Source: Lysobacterales bacterium
GTDB lineage: Bacteria; Pseudomonadota; Gammaproteobacteria; Xanthomonadales; Rhodanobacteraceae
NCBI GenBank assembly: GCA_017305135.1
Contig: JAFKNA010000013.1
Coordinates: 1 to 64,000 of the forward strand
Reading direction: 5' to 3'
DNA: 64,000 bases
A program made the position numbers and the translations under genes. This document shows positions 19,720-28,916 of the stretch, one piece after another; within the stretch, counting starts at the first letter, position 1, and every line of letters begins with the position of its first letter. The notes under the pieces are model-generated. The model made no database searches, had not been told where the DNA came from, and saw only the letters and a program-made list of their open reading frames with translations.

Positions 19720-19896
19720 CGACGGGCTCCCGAGTTGCTTCGATGATCACACGGCTTGCCGACGCGCGCTGCCGAATCGGCCTACGCACCGCGGCGGGAT
19801 CCGCCCTACAGCCCGGCGTGGACTCGCTCTCGCGGGGCGGCGCAAAGCCTACGGCTGGAGTCGCCTCATGTGCTCCGAACTTCTCGCGAAGCAGGT

Positions 19897-20934
19897 TCAG
19901 CAGCGCATCGTCGCCGCCGCTTCGCGCAGGCCGTCCAGCACCCGCGGAGCCAGCCCGACGTTGTTCTGCTCCAGCACACGCTCGGCACGGTAGCTCGAAC
20001 GCACCAGCGGGCCGGCCACGACTTCGAGGAAGCCCTTGGCCAGTGCCAGTTCGCGGTAGCCGTTGAACTCCTCCGGCGTGACGAAGCGCTCCACCGGCAG
20101 GTGGTTCTTCGTCGGCCGCATGTACTGGCCCATGGTCACCACGTCCACGTCCGCCGCGCGCATGTCGTCCAGCGCCTGCTCGATCTCGACGTCCGTTTCG
20201 CCAAGCCCCAGCATCAGGCTGGTCTTGGTGATCGTCCGTGGCGCGTGGGCCTTGGCGAACCTGAGGATTCCCAACGTCTGCTCGTAGCCGGCGCGCGGAT
20301 CGCGCACCGGGTGGGTCAGGCGGCGCACGGTCTCCAGGTTCTGCGCGTAGGTGGCAAGGCCGGCGTCCAGCACGGCCGCGACGTGGCGATGCTCGCCACC
20401 GAAGTCCGGTGTCAGCGCCTCGACCGCGGTGCCGGGCATGCGCGCATGGATGGCGCGGATGCACGCCGCGTAGTGCGCCGCGCCGCCGTCCGGCAGATCG
20501 TCGCGGTCGACCGAGGTCAGCACCACGTATTTGAGGTCCATCAGCGCGACGGCAGTGGCGACGCACGCCGGCTCCTCCGCATCCAGCCAGCCCTGCGGGT
20601 TGCCGGTGTTGACCGAGCAGAAGCGGCAGGCGCGCGTGCACACCGAACCCATCAGCATCAGCGTCGCGGTGCCGCGGCCCCAGCACTCGGCGAGGTTCGG
20701 GCACTTGGATTCGGCGCACACGGTGGAGAGCCGGTGCGAGCGCACGATGTCCATCACTTCCTGGTACTTCGCGCCGGTCGGCAGCCGCACGCGCAGCCAC
20801 GGCGGCTTCGGACCCGCGTCCGGCACCGTGCTCTGCGCGTTCGGCTTGATGCCATCGAGGATCGCGCGCGTGCCCTGCGCGGTGGTGATCTTGCTGCCAG
20901 GCGCGGGGCGCAGGTGGAGGCGGGTTTCGGTCAT
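19897..20934 (-). CDS. lipA: Lipoyl synthase
   Basis: 345 residues from the ATG at 20934. It is a radical-SAM enzyme that inserts two sulfurs into protein-bound octanoyl groups. The auxiliary cluster motif is [13 protein letters not shown] (CX4CX5C) and the radical-SAM cluster motif is CTRACRFC (CX3CX2C). The SAM-contact motif [11 protein letters not shown] and the C-terminal VRSSYRAE arginine-serine motif are both intact. lipB, which often precedes lipA, is not next to it in this window. Confidence 0.97.
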   Translation of the reverse strand: MTETRLHLRPAPGSKITTAQGTRAILDGIKPNAQSTVPDAGPKPPWLRVRLPTGAKYQEVMDIVRSHRLSTVCAESKCPNLAECWGRGTATLMLMGSVCTRACRFCSVNTGNPQGWLDAEEPACVATAVALMDLKYVVLTSVDRDDLPDGGAAHYAACIRAIHARMPGTAVEALTPDFGGEHRHVAAVLDAGLATYAQNLETVRRLTHPVRDPRAGYEQTLGILRFAKAHAPRTITKTSLMLGLGETDVEIEQALDDMRAADVDVVTMGQYMRPTKNHLPVERFVTPEEFNGYRELALAKGFLEVVAGPLVRSSYRAERVLEQNNVGLAPRVLDGLREAAATMRC

Positions 20935-21135
20935 GGGTCGAATGCTTCGTAGGCGGCCATGCTGCTTTGCGGCATTGTAGCGGCCGGACTCCCCGTCTCG
21001 AAACGAGCACGCGCCCGGGCAATGCGGGCCAGCGGGTTCGACCCTGCCGACCCCGCTGCAGCGCACGCACGCGTGCTGATCAGAACCGAAACGCGGGCAT
21101 CTCCCGAACCCCCGGTCACCTGCCCGGTCGTTCTC

Positions 21136-24100
21136 TCAGTAGCTCACCATCAACGACTCATCGGCACCCTCGAGCAACACGGCATTTTGACCGTCCGGTC
21201 CGGCCACGATGGCGATCGAGAGCGTTGCACCAGCTGCAACCCGCGCCCAGGCGCTGGCATGTTCCACGCCCTTGTGCGGGTGCAGGGACAAACGCACGTG
21301 GTCGACCCGGTCCAGTGTGATGCGATCGACATGGATCGCGATGTCACCGCCACGCACCACCTTCACCGTGTCGATCAGCTCGCCATTGGCGGATGGCAGG
21401 GAGAACGCCAGGCTGGAATCGCCGCCGAGCATTCCGGCCTCCACCACCCCGGCGCCATCGCCATCGGGCACATCGAAGCCTTCACGGAAGATGACGAGTG
21501 TGTCGACGTCGCTGACCGATGCGGCGCCGGTGGCAGCCACTTCCATCGTCACCGTTGCGTCGCTGGCATCGACGGATACCGGCACCGTGACGATCCAGGT
21601 CAGGCTCCGGCCCGCGGGCAGCGTCACGGTATCCGCCAGTGCTTCGACGCCGTTGGCAGTACACGTGGCACCGCTCCCGCCATCCAGGCAAACCCAATGC
21701 GCGTGGGCGACGTCCAGCCCTGCGGACAGGACGCTGCTGACGCTGACATCGTGCGCGGTCGCATTACCGCTGTTGCCGAGGGTGACCACGTAATCGAGCG
21801 TCTGGCCGTAGCGCGCGAACGCGCGGCCGTTGTCGATTCCAAGGCTCAGTTGCACCTGGGTGATGAAGATGTCCTGGCTGACCGCGGTTGCGGCCGCGTA
21901 GTTTGCATCGCCGGGCTGGCTGGCTTCGATGGTGCAGATGCCCGCGGCGATCATCGTGACCGTGCTGTCGCTCACGGTGCATCTGTCGGTCGTCAGCGAT
22001 GCGTATGCAACAGCCAGGCCGCTCGATGCGGTGGCCGGCGGATCGATCGCGAAGGTGCCGCCGCTGCTGTAGGTCTGGTCGGCCTGCGGGGGGAAGGTGA
22101 CGGTCTGGCTGGCCTGGTCGATGGTGATGGCCTGCGTGACCGGTTGCGCCGCCGTGTAGTTCGCATCACCCGGCTGGCTGGCCTCCACCATGCAACTGCC
22201 CCCGGCAAGTATCGACACCGTGCTGCCGTTGATCGTGCACACGCTCGTCGTCTGCGAGGCATAGGTGATGGCCAGTCCGCTGGACGCGGTAGCCGGCGGA
22301 TCGATCGCGAAGGTGCCGCCGCTGCTGTAGGTCTGGTCGGCCTGCGGGGGGAAGGTAATGGTCTGGCTGGCCTGGTCGATGGTGATGGCCTGCGTGACCG
22401 CCGGCGCGGCCATGTAGTTCGCATCGCCGGCTTGGCTGGCTTCGATCATGCAGCTGCCTGCCGACAGTATCGACACCGTGCTGCCGCTGATGGTGCACAC
22501 GCTCTCCGTCTGCGAGGAATAGCTGACGGCCAGTCCGCTGGACGCGGTAGCCGGCGGATCGATCGCGAAGGTGCCGCCGCTGCTGTAGGTCTGGTCGGCC
22601 TGCGAGGGGAAGGTGATGGTCTGGCTGGCCTGGTCGATGGTGATGACCCGCGTGACCGCTGGCGCGGCCATGTAGTTCGCATCACCCGCCTGGCTGGCTT
22701 CGATCATGCAGCTGCCTGCCGACAGTATCGACACCGTGCTGCCGCTGATGGTGCACACGCTCGAGGTCTGCGAGGCATAGCTGACGGCCAGTCCACTGGA
22801 GGCGGTGGCCGGCGGATCGATCGCAAACGTGCCGCCGCTGCTGTAGGTCTGCGCGGTCTGCGGCGGGAAGGTGATGGTCTGGCTGCCCTGGCCGATGTCG
22901 ATGGGCTGCGTGACCGATGGCGCCGCCAGGTAGCTCGCGTCGCCGGGCTGGCTGGCTTCGATCAGGCAGGTGCCGGCGGCGAGCATCGACACCGTGCTGC
23001 CGCTGATCGTGCACACGCTCGGCGTCTGCGAGGCATAGCTGACAGGCAGCCCGCTGGACGCGGTGGCCGGCGGATCGATCGGGAACGTGCCGCCCTCGCT
23101 GTAACTGTGCGCCGGTTGCGGCGGAAAGGTGATGGTCTGGTTGCCCATCGGCGTGACGCTGTTGCTTGGAGCGGAAGCGGGGCCCTGGCCGACGGAATTG
23201 TAGGCGGCCACGGTGCACGTGTGGGGGTTGCCGTTGGTGAGCCCGGTGACGGTGATCGGCGGCACCGGACCCGTAGCGCTGGAAGCGTTCGCGCCATCGG
23301 TGCAGGTTGCGCTGTAGCCGATGATCGGGTCGCCGCCGTCACTGGAGGGCGGGTTCCAGGTTACGTCGATTCGTGCATCACCGGCGGTTGCGGCGACGAC
23401 CTGCGGTGCCCCCGGCACCGTTGCGCCAAGCGTGATCGAGTAGGACTGCGAACCGCTGCAGCCACTTGCATCGCTGACCGTCACGGTAAAATTGAAAGTC
23501 CCGGTTACATAAGGCGTACCGGATATGACGCCGGAGCTTGCGAGCGAGAGTCCGGGAGGCAAGGCGCCTGCGGTGACGGTAAAGTTGGGTGCCCCCAGGG
23601 CACCGGTTTGCGTGAGCGTCGTGCTGTAGGCCTGGCCATACAGTCCGCCGCTCAGCGCGCCGCCCGGCGTCATCGTGAACGCAGGGCAGACATAGGGGGA
23701 GTACACCGCATTGTCGATGCCGATGTAGTCGGAGCTGGTGCCAAGCGGACCGCCGTTGGTCACGTAGTAACGGAAGGCCATGCGACCCGAGGTAGGCGCG
23801 GGGAGCCCGGATACCGTGACCGTGAATTGCGTCCACACCTGCGGATAGACGTTCGGCACAAGCGTCGGATTGATCGAGAGCATCAGCGTCGAGAAGTCGC
23901 CAACATCGCCAGGGCCCGTACCCACGTTCGTGCTCGCGCCATTCGTGCTGAGGCGCACTTCAAGGCGATCGGGATAATCCGTCCCTCCCGCGGAGATGGT
24001 GGGCTTCCGGGTATAGAACTGGACGACGTCGCCATTGCGCAACGTCCTGTTGGGCATTGCCAGCCAGTTGCTGATCGTGCCACTGCCGGCGGTATTGCTG

Positions 24101-24348
24101 AAGTTGGCCGCTATGTAGGCGTTGCGAGCGCCGTTGAAGGCATCGAACGGGCCGGGCGTCGGCGTCGCCGTGGTGGGCGTGCCCTGGAACCAGGTCGGCA
24201 TCGACCCGATCGGAGCGCTGTTGTTCTGCATGAACCAGCCCATGCCCATGAGAAGGCTGATGTCGTCGAAATTCTCGGTGAACGCCTGGGCGTTCGCCCA
24301 TCCGGACAGTCCGGCAAACAGGACGATTGCCGCAAGGCGAAGGATCAC
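21136..24348 (-). CDS. Large secreted multi-domain protein with five tandem 86-residue repeats
   Basis: About 1070 residues from a GTG at 24348, which gives signal peptide ILRLAAIVLFAGLSGWANA; an alternative GTG at 24417 would add 23 residues. Order of parts: a choice-of-anchor-J-like jelly-roll (ENFDDISLLMGMGWF), an Ig-like repeat (GALPPGLSLASSGVISGTP), a fibronectin type III domain (VPGAPQVVAATAGDARIDV), five 86-residue repeats, then a DUF11-like domain (FARYGQTLDYVVTLGNSGN) and a C-terminal beta domain. Probably exported or surface-exposed and adhesin-like. No sortase or T9SS-type sorting signal is seen. It is not part of an evident operon. Confidence 0.82.
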   Translation of the reverse strand: MILRLAAIVLFAGLSGWANAQAFTENFDDISLLMGMGWFMQNNSAPIGSMPTWFQGTPTTATPTPGPFDAFNGARNAYIAANFSNTAGSGTISNWLAMPNRTLRNGDVVQFYTRKPTISAGGTDYPDRLEVRLSTNGASTNVGTGPGDVGDFSTLMLSINPTLVPNVYPQVWTQFTVTVSGLPAPTSGRMAFRYYVTNGGPLGTSSDYIGIDNAVYSPYVCPAFTMTPGGALSGGLYGQAYSTTLTQTGALGAPNFTVTAGALPPGLSLASSGVISGTPYVTGTFNFTVTVSDASGCSGSQSYSITLGATVPGAPQVVAATAGDARIDVTWNPPSSDGGDPIIGYSATCTDGANASSATGPVPPITVTGLTNGNPHTCTVAAYNSVGQGPASAPSNSVTPMGNQTITFPPQPAHSYSEGGTFPIDPPATASSGLPVSYASQTPSVCTISGSTVSMLAAGTCLIEASQPGDASYLAAPSVTQPIDIGQGSQTITFPPQTAQTYSSGGTFAIDPPATASSGLAVSYASQTSSVCTISGSTVSILSAGSCMIEASQAGDANYMAAPAVTRVITIDQASQTITFPSQADQTYSSGGTFAIDPPATASSGLAVSYSSQTESVCTISGSTVSILSAGSCMIEASQAGDANYMAAPAVTQAITIDQASQTITFPPQADQTYSSGGTFAIDPPATASSGLAITYASQTTSVCTINGSTVSILAGGSCMVEASQPGDANYTAAQPVTQAITIDQASQTVTFPPQADQTYSSGGTFAIDPPATASSGLAVAYASLTTDRCTVSDSTVTMIAAGICTIEASQPGDANYAAATAVSQDIFITQVQLSLGIDNGRAFARYGQTLDYVVTLGNSGNATAHDVSVSSVLSAGLDVAHAHWVCLDGGSGATCTANGVEALADTVTLPAGRSLTWIVTVPVSVDASDATVTMEVAATGAASVSDVDTLVIFREGFDVPDGDGAGVVEAGMLGGDSSLAFSLPSANGELIDTVKVVRGGDIAIHVDRITLDRVDHVRLSLHPHKGVEHASAWARVAAGATLSIAIVAGPDGQNAVLLEGADESLMVSY
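21850..23139 (-). repeat. Five tandem 258 bp coding repeats
   Basis: Each unit is exactly 86 codons: 23139-22882, 22881-22624, 22623-22366, 22365-22108, 22107-21850. Units begin QTITFPPQ and contain GGTFAIDPPATASSGL and IEASQPGDANY. Units 2-4 are nearly identical, while units 1 and 5 are more divergent, the pattern expected from internal duplication by unequal recombination. Repeat number is likely to vary between strains and to complicate assembly. Confidence 0.95.
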
Positions 24349-24697
24349 CTTGTCCGTGCGCCGCCGTACACCGTCGCCGACTCGTGACGGGTTCCCCCAG
24401 ACATGCGTGGCTTTCACAAAGCGCCCCCAAACGTGTGAGCCGCACAGTATGTTCGACACGTGGAGAGATGGAAAGATGTTTTGGAAACGACGCACACTGT
24501 CGCTTGATGGCGGAACATGCACGCTGGGCACCTGCGCCGCGTCGCACCTTGGTAACGCAAGCGAAGGATGCTCCCGCCCCTCGCCGGCGCACGCCGTACG
24601 AGCGCCCGTGCGGGCTGCCACACCAGCGTCTCCGGCCCGTGGCACCGGCGACGATGATGCAAGCTCGCCCAACCCACGCCCCGGCACCGGAGAGACC

Positions 24698-25461
24698 ATG
24701 ACCCCAAGCCTCCCGTCCAGATTCGCCGAAGCAATCCGCGGCGCGCGTTCCATCCTGGTGCTGAGCGGCGCCGGCATGTCCGCCGAAAGCGGCATCGCCA
24801 CGTTCCGCGGCACCCGGGGCGGCCTCTGGTCCGACTTCAACCCCGCGGACCTCGCCACACCACAGGCCTGGAAGTCCGACCCGGCCCTGGTGTGGGGCTG
24901 GTACCTCTGGCGCATGGCGGGCGTCCGCGCCGCCGAGCCGCACGCGGGCTATGCCGCGCTCGCCGAACTTGCCCGGCGCGTGCCGGAGCTGCGCGTCGTC
25001 ACCCAGAACGTGGACGACCTCCACGAGCGCGCCGGACTCGCCGACATCACCCACCTGCATGGCGAACTATTCGCCCACCGCTGCGCCGCCTGCGCGCGCC
25101 CGCATCCCGACGTGGCGATCCCGCCCGCCCAGGCCCCGCATCCGGAACGCCGCATCGAACCGCCCCGCTGCCGCCACTGCGGCGGCCGCATCCGCCCCGG
25201 CGTGGTCTGGTTCGGCGAATCCCTGCCCGAGGCGGCCTGGAACGAGGCCGTCGCCCTTGCCGGCCGCTGTGAGCTGATGCTGGTGGTCGGCACCTCCGGC
25301 GTCGTCTACCCGGCCGCCGGCTGCCCGCCCTCGCGCGGCAATCCGGCGCCGCGATCGTCGAGATCAACCCGGAAGAAACGGAACTCTCGGCCACCACAGA
25401 TTTCTCCTTGCGCGCATCCGCGGCGGTTGGATTGGCGGTGTGCCTGGAGGAAAGGTCATGA
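24698..25461 (+). pseudogene. cobB: Sir2-family NAD-dependent protein deacylase, frameshifted near the 3' end
   Basis: The intact part reads from the ATG at 24698 with motifs GAGMSAESGIATFRG, TQNVDDLHERAG, HLHGELF, zinc pairs CAAC and CRHC, VVWFGESLPEAAW and VVGTSGVVYPAAG. After that the frame changes: the expected continuation LPALARQSGAAIVEINPEE and a normal C-terminus ending at the TGA at 25459-25461 lie in another frame, reached if one C is restored around 25319-25322. Corrected length would be about 254 residues, normal for the family. Either a real indel or a sequence error; the catalytic part is intact. Confidence 0.88.
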
Positions 25462-25756
25462 CTGGAACGAGCCGACGAGCCTCAGTAACGACCCGATGTG
25501 CCTCAGTATCTTGCGTCGGCCACGTAGGGCCGACCTACGGGTTGCACTCCTCGATGGAGGCGCGACACGTCGGGGCTCTGTACCTGGCGTGCGCACGTGA
25601 GTGTGGCGAAAACGGGCCTGTTCACGTCCAGCATTGAGCGTCGCGGCGGGACCGAGTGAGGTCGACCTGATCGCTCTTTGCGGTCCCCGCAGTTGCATGT
25701 CTGACAAATATCTCAAATAATCAGCATAGCTTGAACATACTTGCTACATACGGCAA
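25462..25756 (+). promoter_or_regulatory. Non-coding stretch upstream of hipBA, with a REP-like double hairpin and an AT-rich promoter zone
   Basis: Two overlapping inverted repeats occur at 25515-25534 (gtcggc...gccgac) and 25523-25539 (cgtagg...cctacg), a REP-like element. From about 25690 the composition becomes AT-rich (tgacaaatatctcaaataat) up to the hipB start, which is the expected place for the hipBA promoter and HipB operators, but I cannot point to a clean palindrome. No gene is visible here. Confidence 0.4.
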
Positions 25757-26014
25757 ATGCAGACGATCCTGGAACTGGGCGAGGCCGTTGCTGCGCGCCG
25801 ACGTTCCCTCGGCTTGAAACAGGGAGATGTCGCCGCCCGCGCAGGCGTTTCCCCGGAATCCCTGTCCCGCTTCGAGCGCGGGAGGCTCGCCGAGTTCGGT
25901 TCCCGCAAGCTCCTGGCGGTGCTGGCGGCGCTCGGCATGGAGCTGACGTTCGTCGAGGCGGGCGCCTCCGGGTCGCTGGACGAGCTTCGCCGTGAACGCG
26001 GTGGCGGCACATGA
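25757..26014 (+). CDS. hipB: HipB-like HTH antitoxin
   Basis: 85 residues. It has an XRE-type helix-turn-helix (LGLKQGDVAARAGVSPESLS) followed by RFERGR and a short C-terminal part. The gene overlaps the following hipA-like gene by four bases (ATGA), the classic antitoxin-toxin layout. HipB-type proteins neutralise the HipA kinase and repress the operon. The AT-rich sequence just upstream is the likely operator region. Confidence 0.88.
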   Translation: MQTILELGEAVAARRRSLGLKQGDVAARAGVSPESLSRFERGRLAEFGSRKLLAVLAALGMELTFVEAGASGSLDELRRERGGGT

Positions 26015-27309
26015 GCTTGGCCGTCCATGTGCTCGGCCGTGAGGTCGCCACCCTGGAGTCGGTGGGCGACTTCAGGAGCTCGATGACGTACCACCCTGGC
26101 GTCGCGGTGGATGACTTCGTCTCGCTGACGATGCATGTGCGCCCTGAGCCCTACCTCTGGGATGACACCCTGCACCCGATCTTCCAGATGAACCTGCCCG
26201 AGGGCTATCTGCTGCAGGTTCTGCAGGAACAGTTCGGCCCGGTAATCGGCGCCAGCCCGATGGCGCTGCTGTCGGTGATCGGCCGCAACATGATCGGTCG
26301 CGTCCAGGTCGCCCCGCCAGGCGCGAAGCTGGACGAGCCGGCGAAGCCGGTCGATGTCGCCGGCCTCCTGCAGGGTGACAACTCCGAGGAAGCCTTCGCC
26401 GAACTGGTGCGCCAACATGCCACCAGCGGGGTGTCCGGTGTCGTACCCAAATTCCTGGACAGCAATGCCGAACGGGCCCGGATCGGCCCACACGCCAAGA
26501 CAACGCTGCTCACCCATCGGCACATCATCAAGGGCTCCTCCCGGCTCGTGCCGTTCGTGTCATTGAACGAGCACCTGTGCATGCAGGTGACGCGCCGGGT
26601 GATGCCTGCGGCGGCGACCGAGGTGTCCCGTGATGGCCAGGCATTGGTCGTGCAGCGCTTCGACGTTGACGAGGGCGGCGCCCGCCTCTGGGGCATGGAA
26701 GACTTCTGCGCGCTGCTCGGGCTGCGCCCGGCGGCGAAGTACGAGACTACCTGGGAGCGCATCGCCAGAGCGGTTCGCGACCATGTCCCGATCGCCAACC
26801 GGCCGGGCGTGTTCCGGGGCATGGCGACCCTGCTGCTGCTCGCCCACGCCTTGCGCAATGCCGATTGCCACGCCAAGAATCTCGCCCTGCGCTACACCCG
26901 GCGCGACGACGTCCACCTGGCGCCGGCCTACGACATGATCACCACGGCCGCCTACCCCGAGTATGCCGGGAACCCGCCGGCCGTCGCCTTCATGGGCAGG
27001 AAGACCTGGGATCCGGGCCGGAACCTGCAGACCTTCCTGGCCGCCACGTTCGGTCTGCCCGTGCGCGAACAGGTGGACATCGTCGACCAGATAGCCACCG
27101 CGGTGGCCGAAGTCGGGCCAGAGGTCCGCCAGGCGATGACTGAACACCCGGGCTTCGTGGAGATCGGCAAGCGAATGCTGCTTGCCTGGCAAGAGGGGCT
27201 TGCCGGCCTGCGCAACAAGCGCACTTACGCGCTCGGCGAATCGCAACTGGGCGAGGCATTCAGCGACTTCTCGGATCCCCAGCCCGCGAAGAAGGCGCGC
27301 GGCGGGTGA
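26011..27309 (+). CDS. hipA: HipA-family serine/threonine kinase toxin
   Basis: 432 residues, full length for HipA. Features: a P-loop-like segment TSGVSGVVPKFLD, the catalytic loop RNADCHAKNLAL (equivalent to the NxDxHxKN pattern) and the metal-binding LAPAYDMITT. Known HipA toxins phosphorylate tRNA synthetases (for example GltX) and trigger growth arrest; the actual target here is not predictable. The N-terminal subdomain (SLAVHVLGREVATLE) is also the standard one. It is translationally coupled to hipB and likely functional, as no key residue is missing by eye. Confidence 0.92.
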   Translation: MSLAVHVLGREVATLESVGDFRSSMTYHPGVAVDDFVSLTMHVRPEPYLWDDTLHPIFQMNLPEGYLLQVLQEQFGPVIGASPMALLSVIGRNMIGRVQVAPPGAKLDEPAKPVDVAGLLQGDNSEEAFAELVRQHATSGVSGVVPKFLDSNAERARIGPHAKTTLLTHRHIIKGSSRLVPFVSLNEHLCMQVTRRVMPAAATEVSRDGQALVVQRFDVDEGGARLWGMEDFCALLGLRPAAKYETTWERIARAVRDHVPIANRPGVFRGMATLLLLAHALRNADCHAKNLALRYTRRDDVHLAPAYDMITTAAYPEYAGNPPAVAFMGRKTWDPGRNLQTFLAATFGLPVREQVDIVDQIATAVAEVGPEVRQAMTEHPGFVEIGKRMLLAWQEGLAGLRNKRTYALGESQLGEAFSDFSDPQPAKKARGG

Positions 27310-27404
27310 TTGGGCACTCCGAGCTGCTCGGGAGGCGGTGATGATGGAGAGCCTGGTGTGTCGGATCCAAGGGTCCGTTCGATCGGAAGTGAACCTGACC
27401 CCTT

Positions 27405-27706
27405 TTTTTGCCCGTGCGGCTCGAAGGCGAGCTGCAAACCCTGCTGTCGCAGGCGGATCGCGCATTGGGGCGCCTAGATGGTTAGATCCAGATCCTCCCC
27501 AACCCGGATCTGTTCGTGTTCATGTACGTGCGCAAGGAAGCGGTGCTGTCAAGCCAGATCCAGGGTACCCAGAGCTCGCTGCAGGATTTGCTCGCCGCCG
27601 AGGCGCATGTGCTGGCACCGGATCGTCCGCGCGACGTCGACCAGGTCGTCAATTACGTTGCCGCAATGAACCACGGTCTCGCACGGCTGTACGAGCTGCT
27701 CGTCTC
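27405..27706 (+). pseudogene. Fic/DOC-family protein, N-terminal fragment
   Basis: Reading from about 27414 gives LEGELQTLLSQADRALGRLDG, then an in-frame TAG, then ILPNPDLFVFMYVRKEAVLS and SQIQGTQSSLQDLLAAEA. This is the N-terminal Fic_N region of class-II Fic AMPylators, including the auto-inhibitory-helix-type area. The HPFxDGNGR catalytic motif is absent: the sequence leaves the family after VNYVAAMNHGLARLYELL. So it is a fragment with an internal stop and no active site. Directly downstream is a low-GC gene, so the truncation may mark an insertion junction. Confidence 0.82.
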
Positions 27707-27736
27707 CGTTTGCTCCAAGCAGGATAGGCCGTAAAA

Positions 27737-28867
27737 ATGACAGACATTTCTCGACTTAAGGTGTCGCTTACGAAACACAACGCGCACAAAGTTTCCTCGC
27801 TCTTGAAGAAATATAGGGCGAACCAAGTCCTAGACAACCTCGGCGAGGTGAACGCCGACGAAGCCCAAGCTCACAAGAACTTGTCCGTGCAATCCAGAAA
27901 CAGAGTTCCTGACGTATGGACGAAAGCCAAGAAGTTGGGTGATAATGCGATTGATGCACTTGTCCTTGTCGGCATCATATTCAGTCATCATGACTTGATC
28001 AGCGCCGTGATCAACGCAAGCGGTCGATCCGGATTCTCCGGACGCATCGAGCGTGACAAGCAGCTTGCTGCAAAGGCTTACACCAACTTCGTTCAGATCA
28101 TCGATCAGCTCGGCTACGCGACAAAGCGAGATTACGACGGGGTTTCGTTCAATCTTCGTTCGATGTTCGAGATTCCCGGGCTTGGCCCGTTGGTCGGCGA
28201 GCTACTTGGATACAAGCTGGCTGCTGCCAACTGGAATAGGATAGGTACCATCGCCGACGAGGCAGTTGCCCAGGATTTCCACATGGTCTTTGGGATCACT
28301 TCCAAAGAGCTCAAAGACTGGATGTCGTCTGATGCCCAGCCGGGCGCCGCCGGAACCCAGCTTCTGCCGAAGGATGAAGAGTTTTTTCAGGCGGAAGATG
28401 AAGGGAGTGCGCCAAAGGCCTTTGAATTCAGGCCCGGACATCAGGAGCGGTCCGTTGAACCGATTACTCGAAGTACACCCGCTAGAACCAAAGCCAACCA
28501 GTTGCATAACGACATTCAGAATCGCCTATACGCTTACTTGAAAGCTAAGCTCGGCGCAGCGAATGTCGGCACGGAAATCGATACTGGAAGTGGTACGGCA
28601 ATTGATGTTGCGACAAAAGAAAAAGGCAAGGTCACGTTCTATGAGATCAAGACCAGCAAATCCGTTCGCGCCAGTATTCGCCAAGCCATACCGCAGCTCC
28701 TTGAGTATGCCTACTGGCCCAACGAAAAGAGAGCTGAGGAGCTCGTGATTGTGTCTCATTTGCCACTCACAAGGACGGCGGGGAGCTACCTAAACTTCCT
28801 ACGTGATCAGTTCGAGCTACCTCTGTCCTACCGACAATTTGATATCGCCAGAAATACTTTGGTATAG
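27737..28867 (+). CDS. Hypothetical protein with C-terminal PD-(D/E)XK-like nuclease domain (candidate restriction endonuclease)
   Basis: 376 residues, encoded in visibly lower-GC DNA than the backbone. The N-terminal two thirds are unrecognised and helical. The C-terminal 110 residues carry a likely nuclease core: an acid in GSGTAIDVATKEKG followed by VTFYEIKTSKS (ExK), with the conserved Gln in RQAIPQLLEYAYW, the layout of restriction-endonuclease-like folds. It faces an MT-A70 methyltransferase gene 49 bp away in convergent orientation, so the two could form a restriction-modification pair. Foreign composition supports acquisition. The weak point is that the nuclease call comes from a short motif only. 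Confidence 0.68.
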   Translation: MTDISRLKVSLTKHNAHKVSSLLKKYRANQVLDNLGEVNADEAQAHKNLSVQSRNRVPDVWTKAKKLGDNAIDALVLVGIIFSHHDLISAVINASGRSGFSGRIERDKQLAAKAYTNFVQIIDQLGYATKRDYDGVSFNLRSMFEIPGLGPLVGELLGYKLAAANWNRIGTIADEAVAQDFHMVFGITSKELKDWMSSDAQPGAAGTQLLPKDEEFFQAEDEGSAPKAFEFRPGHQERSVEPITRSTPARTKANQLHNDIQNRLYAYLKAKLGAANVGTEIDTGSGTAIDVATKEKGKVTFYEIKTSKSVRASIRQAIPQLLEYAYWPNEKRAEELVIVSHLPLTRTAGSYLNFLRDQFELPLSYRQFDIARNTLV

Positions 28868-28916
28868 CTCACGGGACATCCCGCTACGGACTCTCTCACA
28901 GAGGGCGATAGCTATC

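Noticed and set aside
21850-23139. Possible CRISPR array
   Set aside because: The repeats are 258 bp, in frame and coding; there are no short repeats with unique spacers and no cas genes.
20959-24387. Long plus-strand open frame antisense to the large secreted protein
   Set aside because: It is a high-GC shadow of the minus-strand gene: Arg/Gly-rich repeats mirror the coding repeats, and there is no domain pattern.
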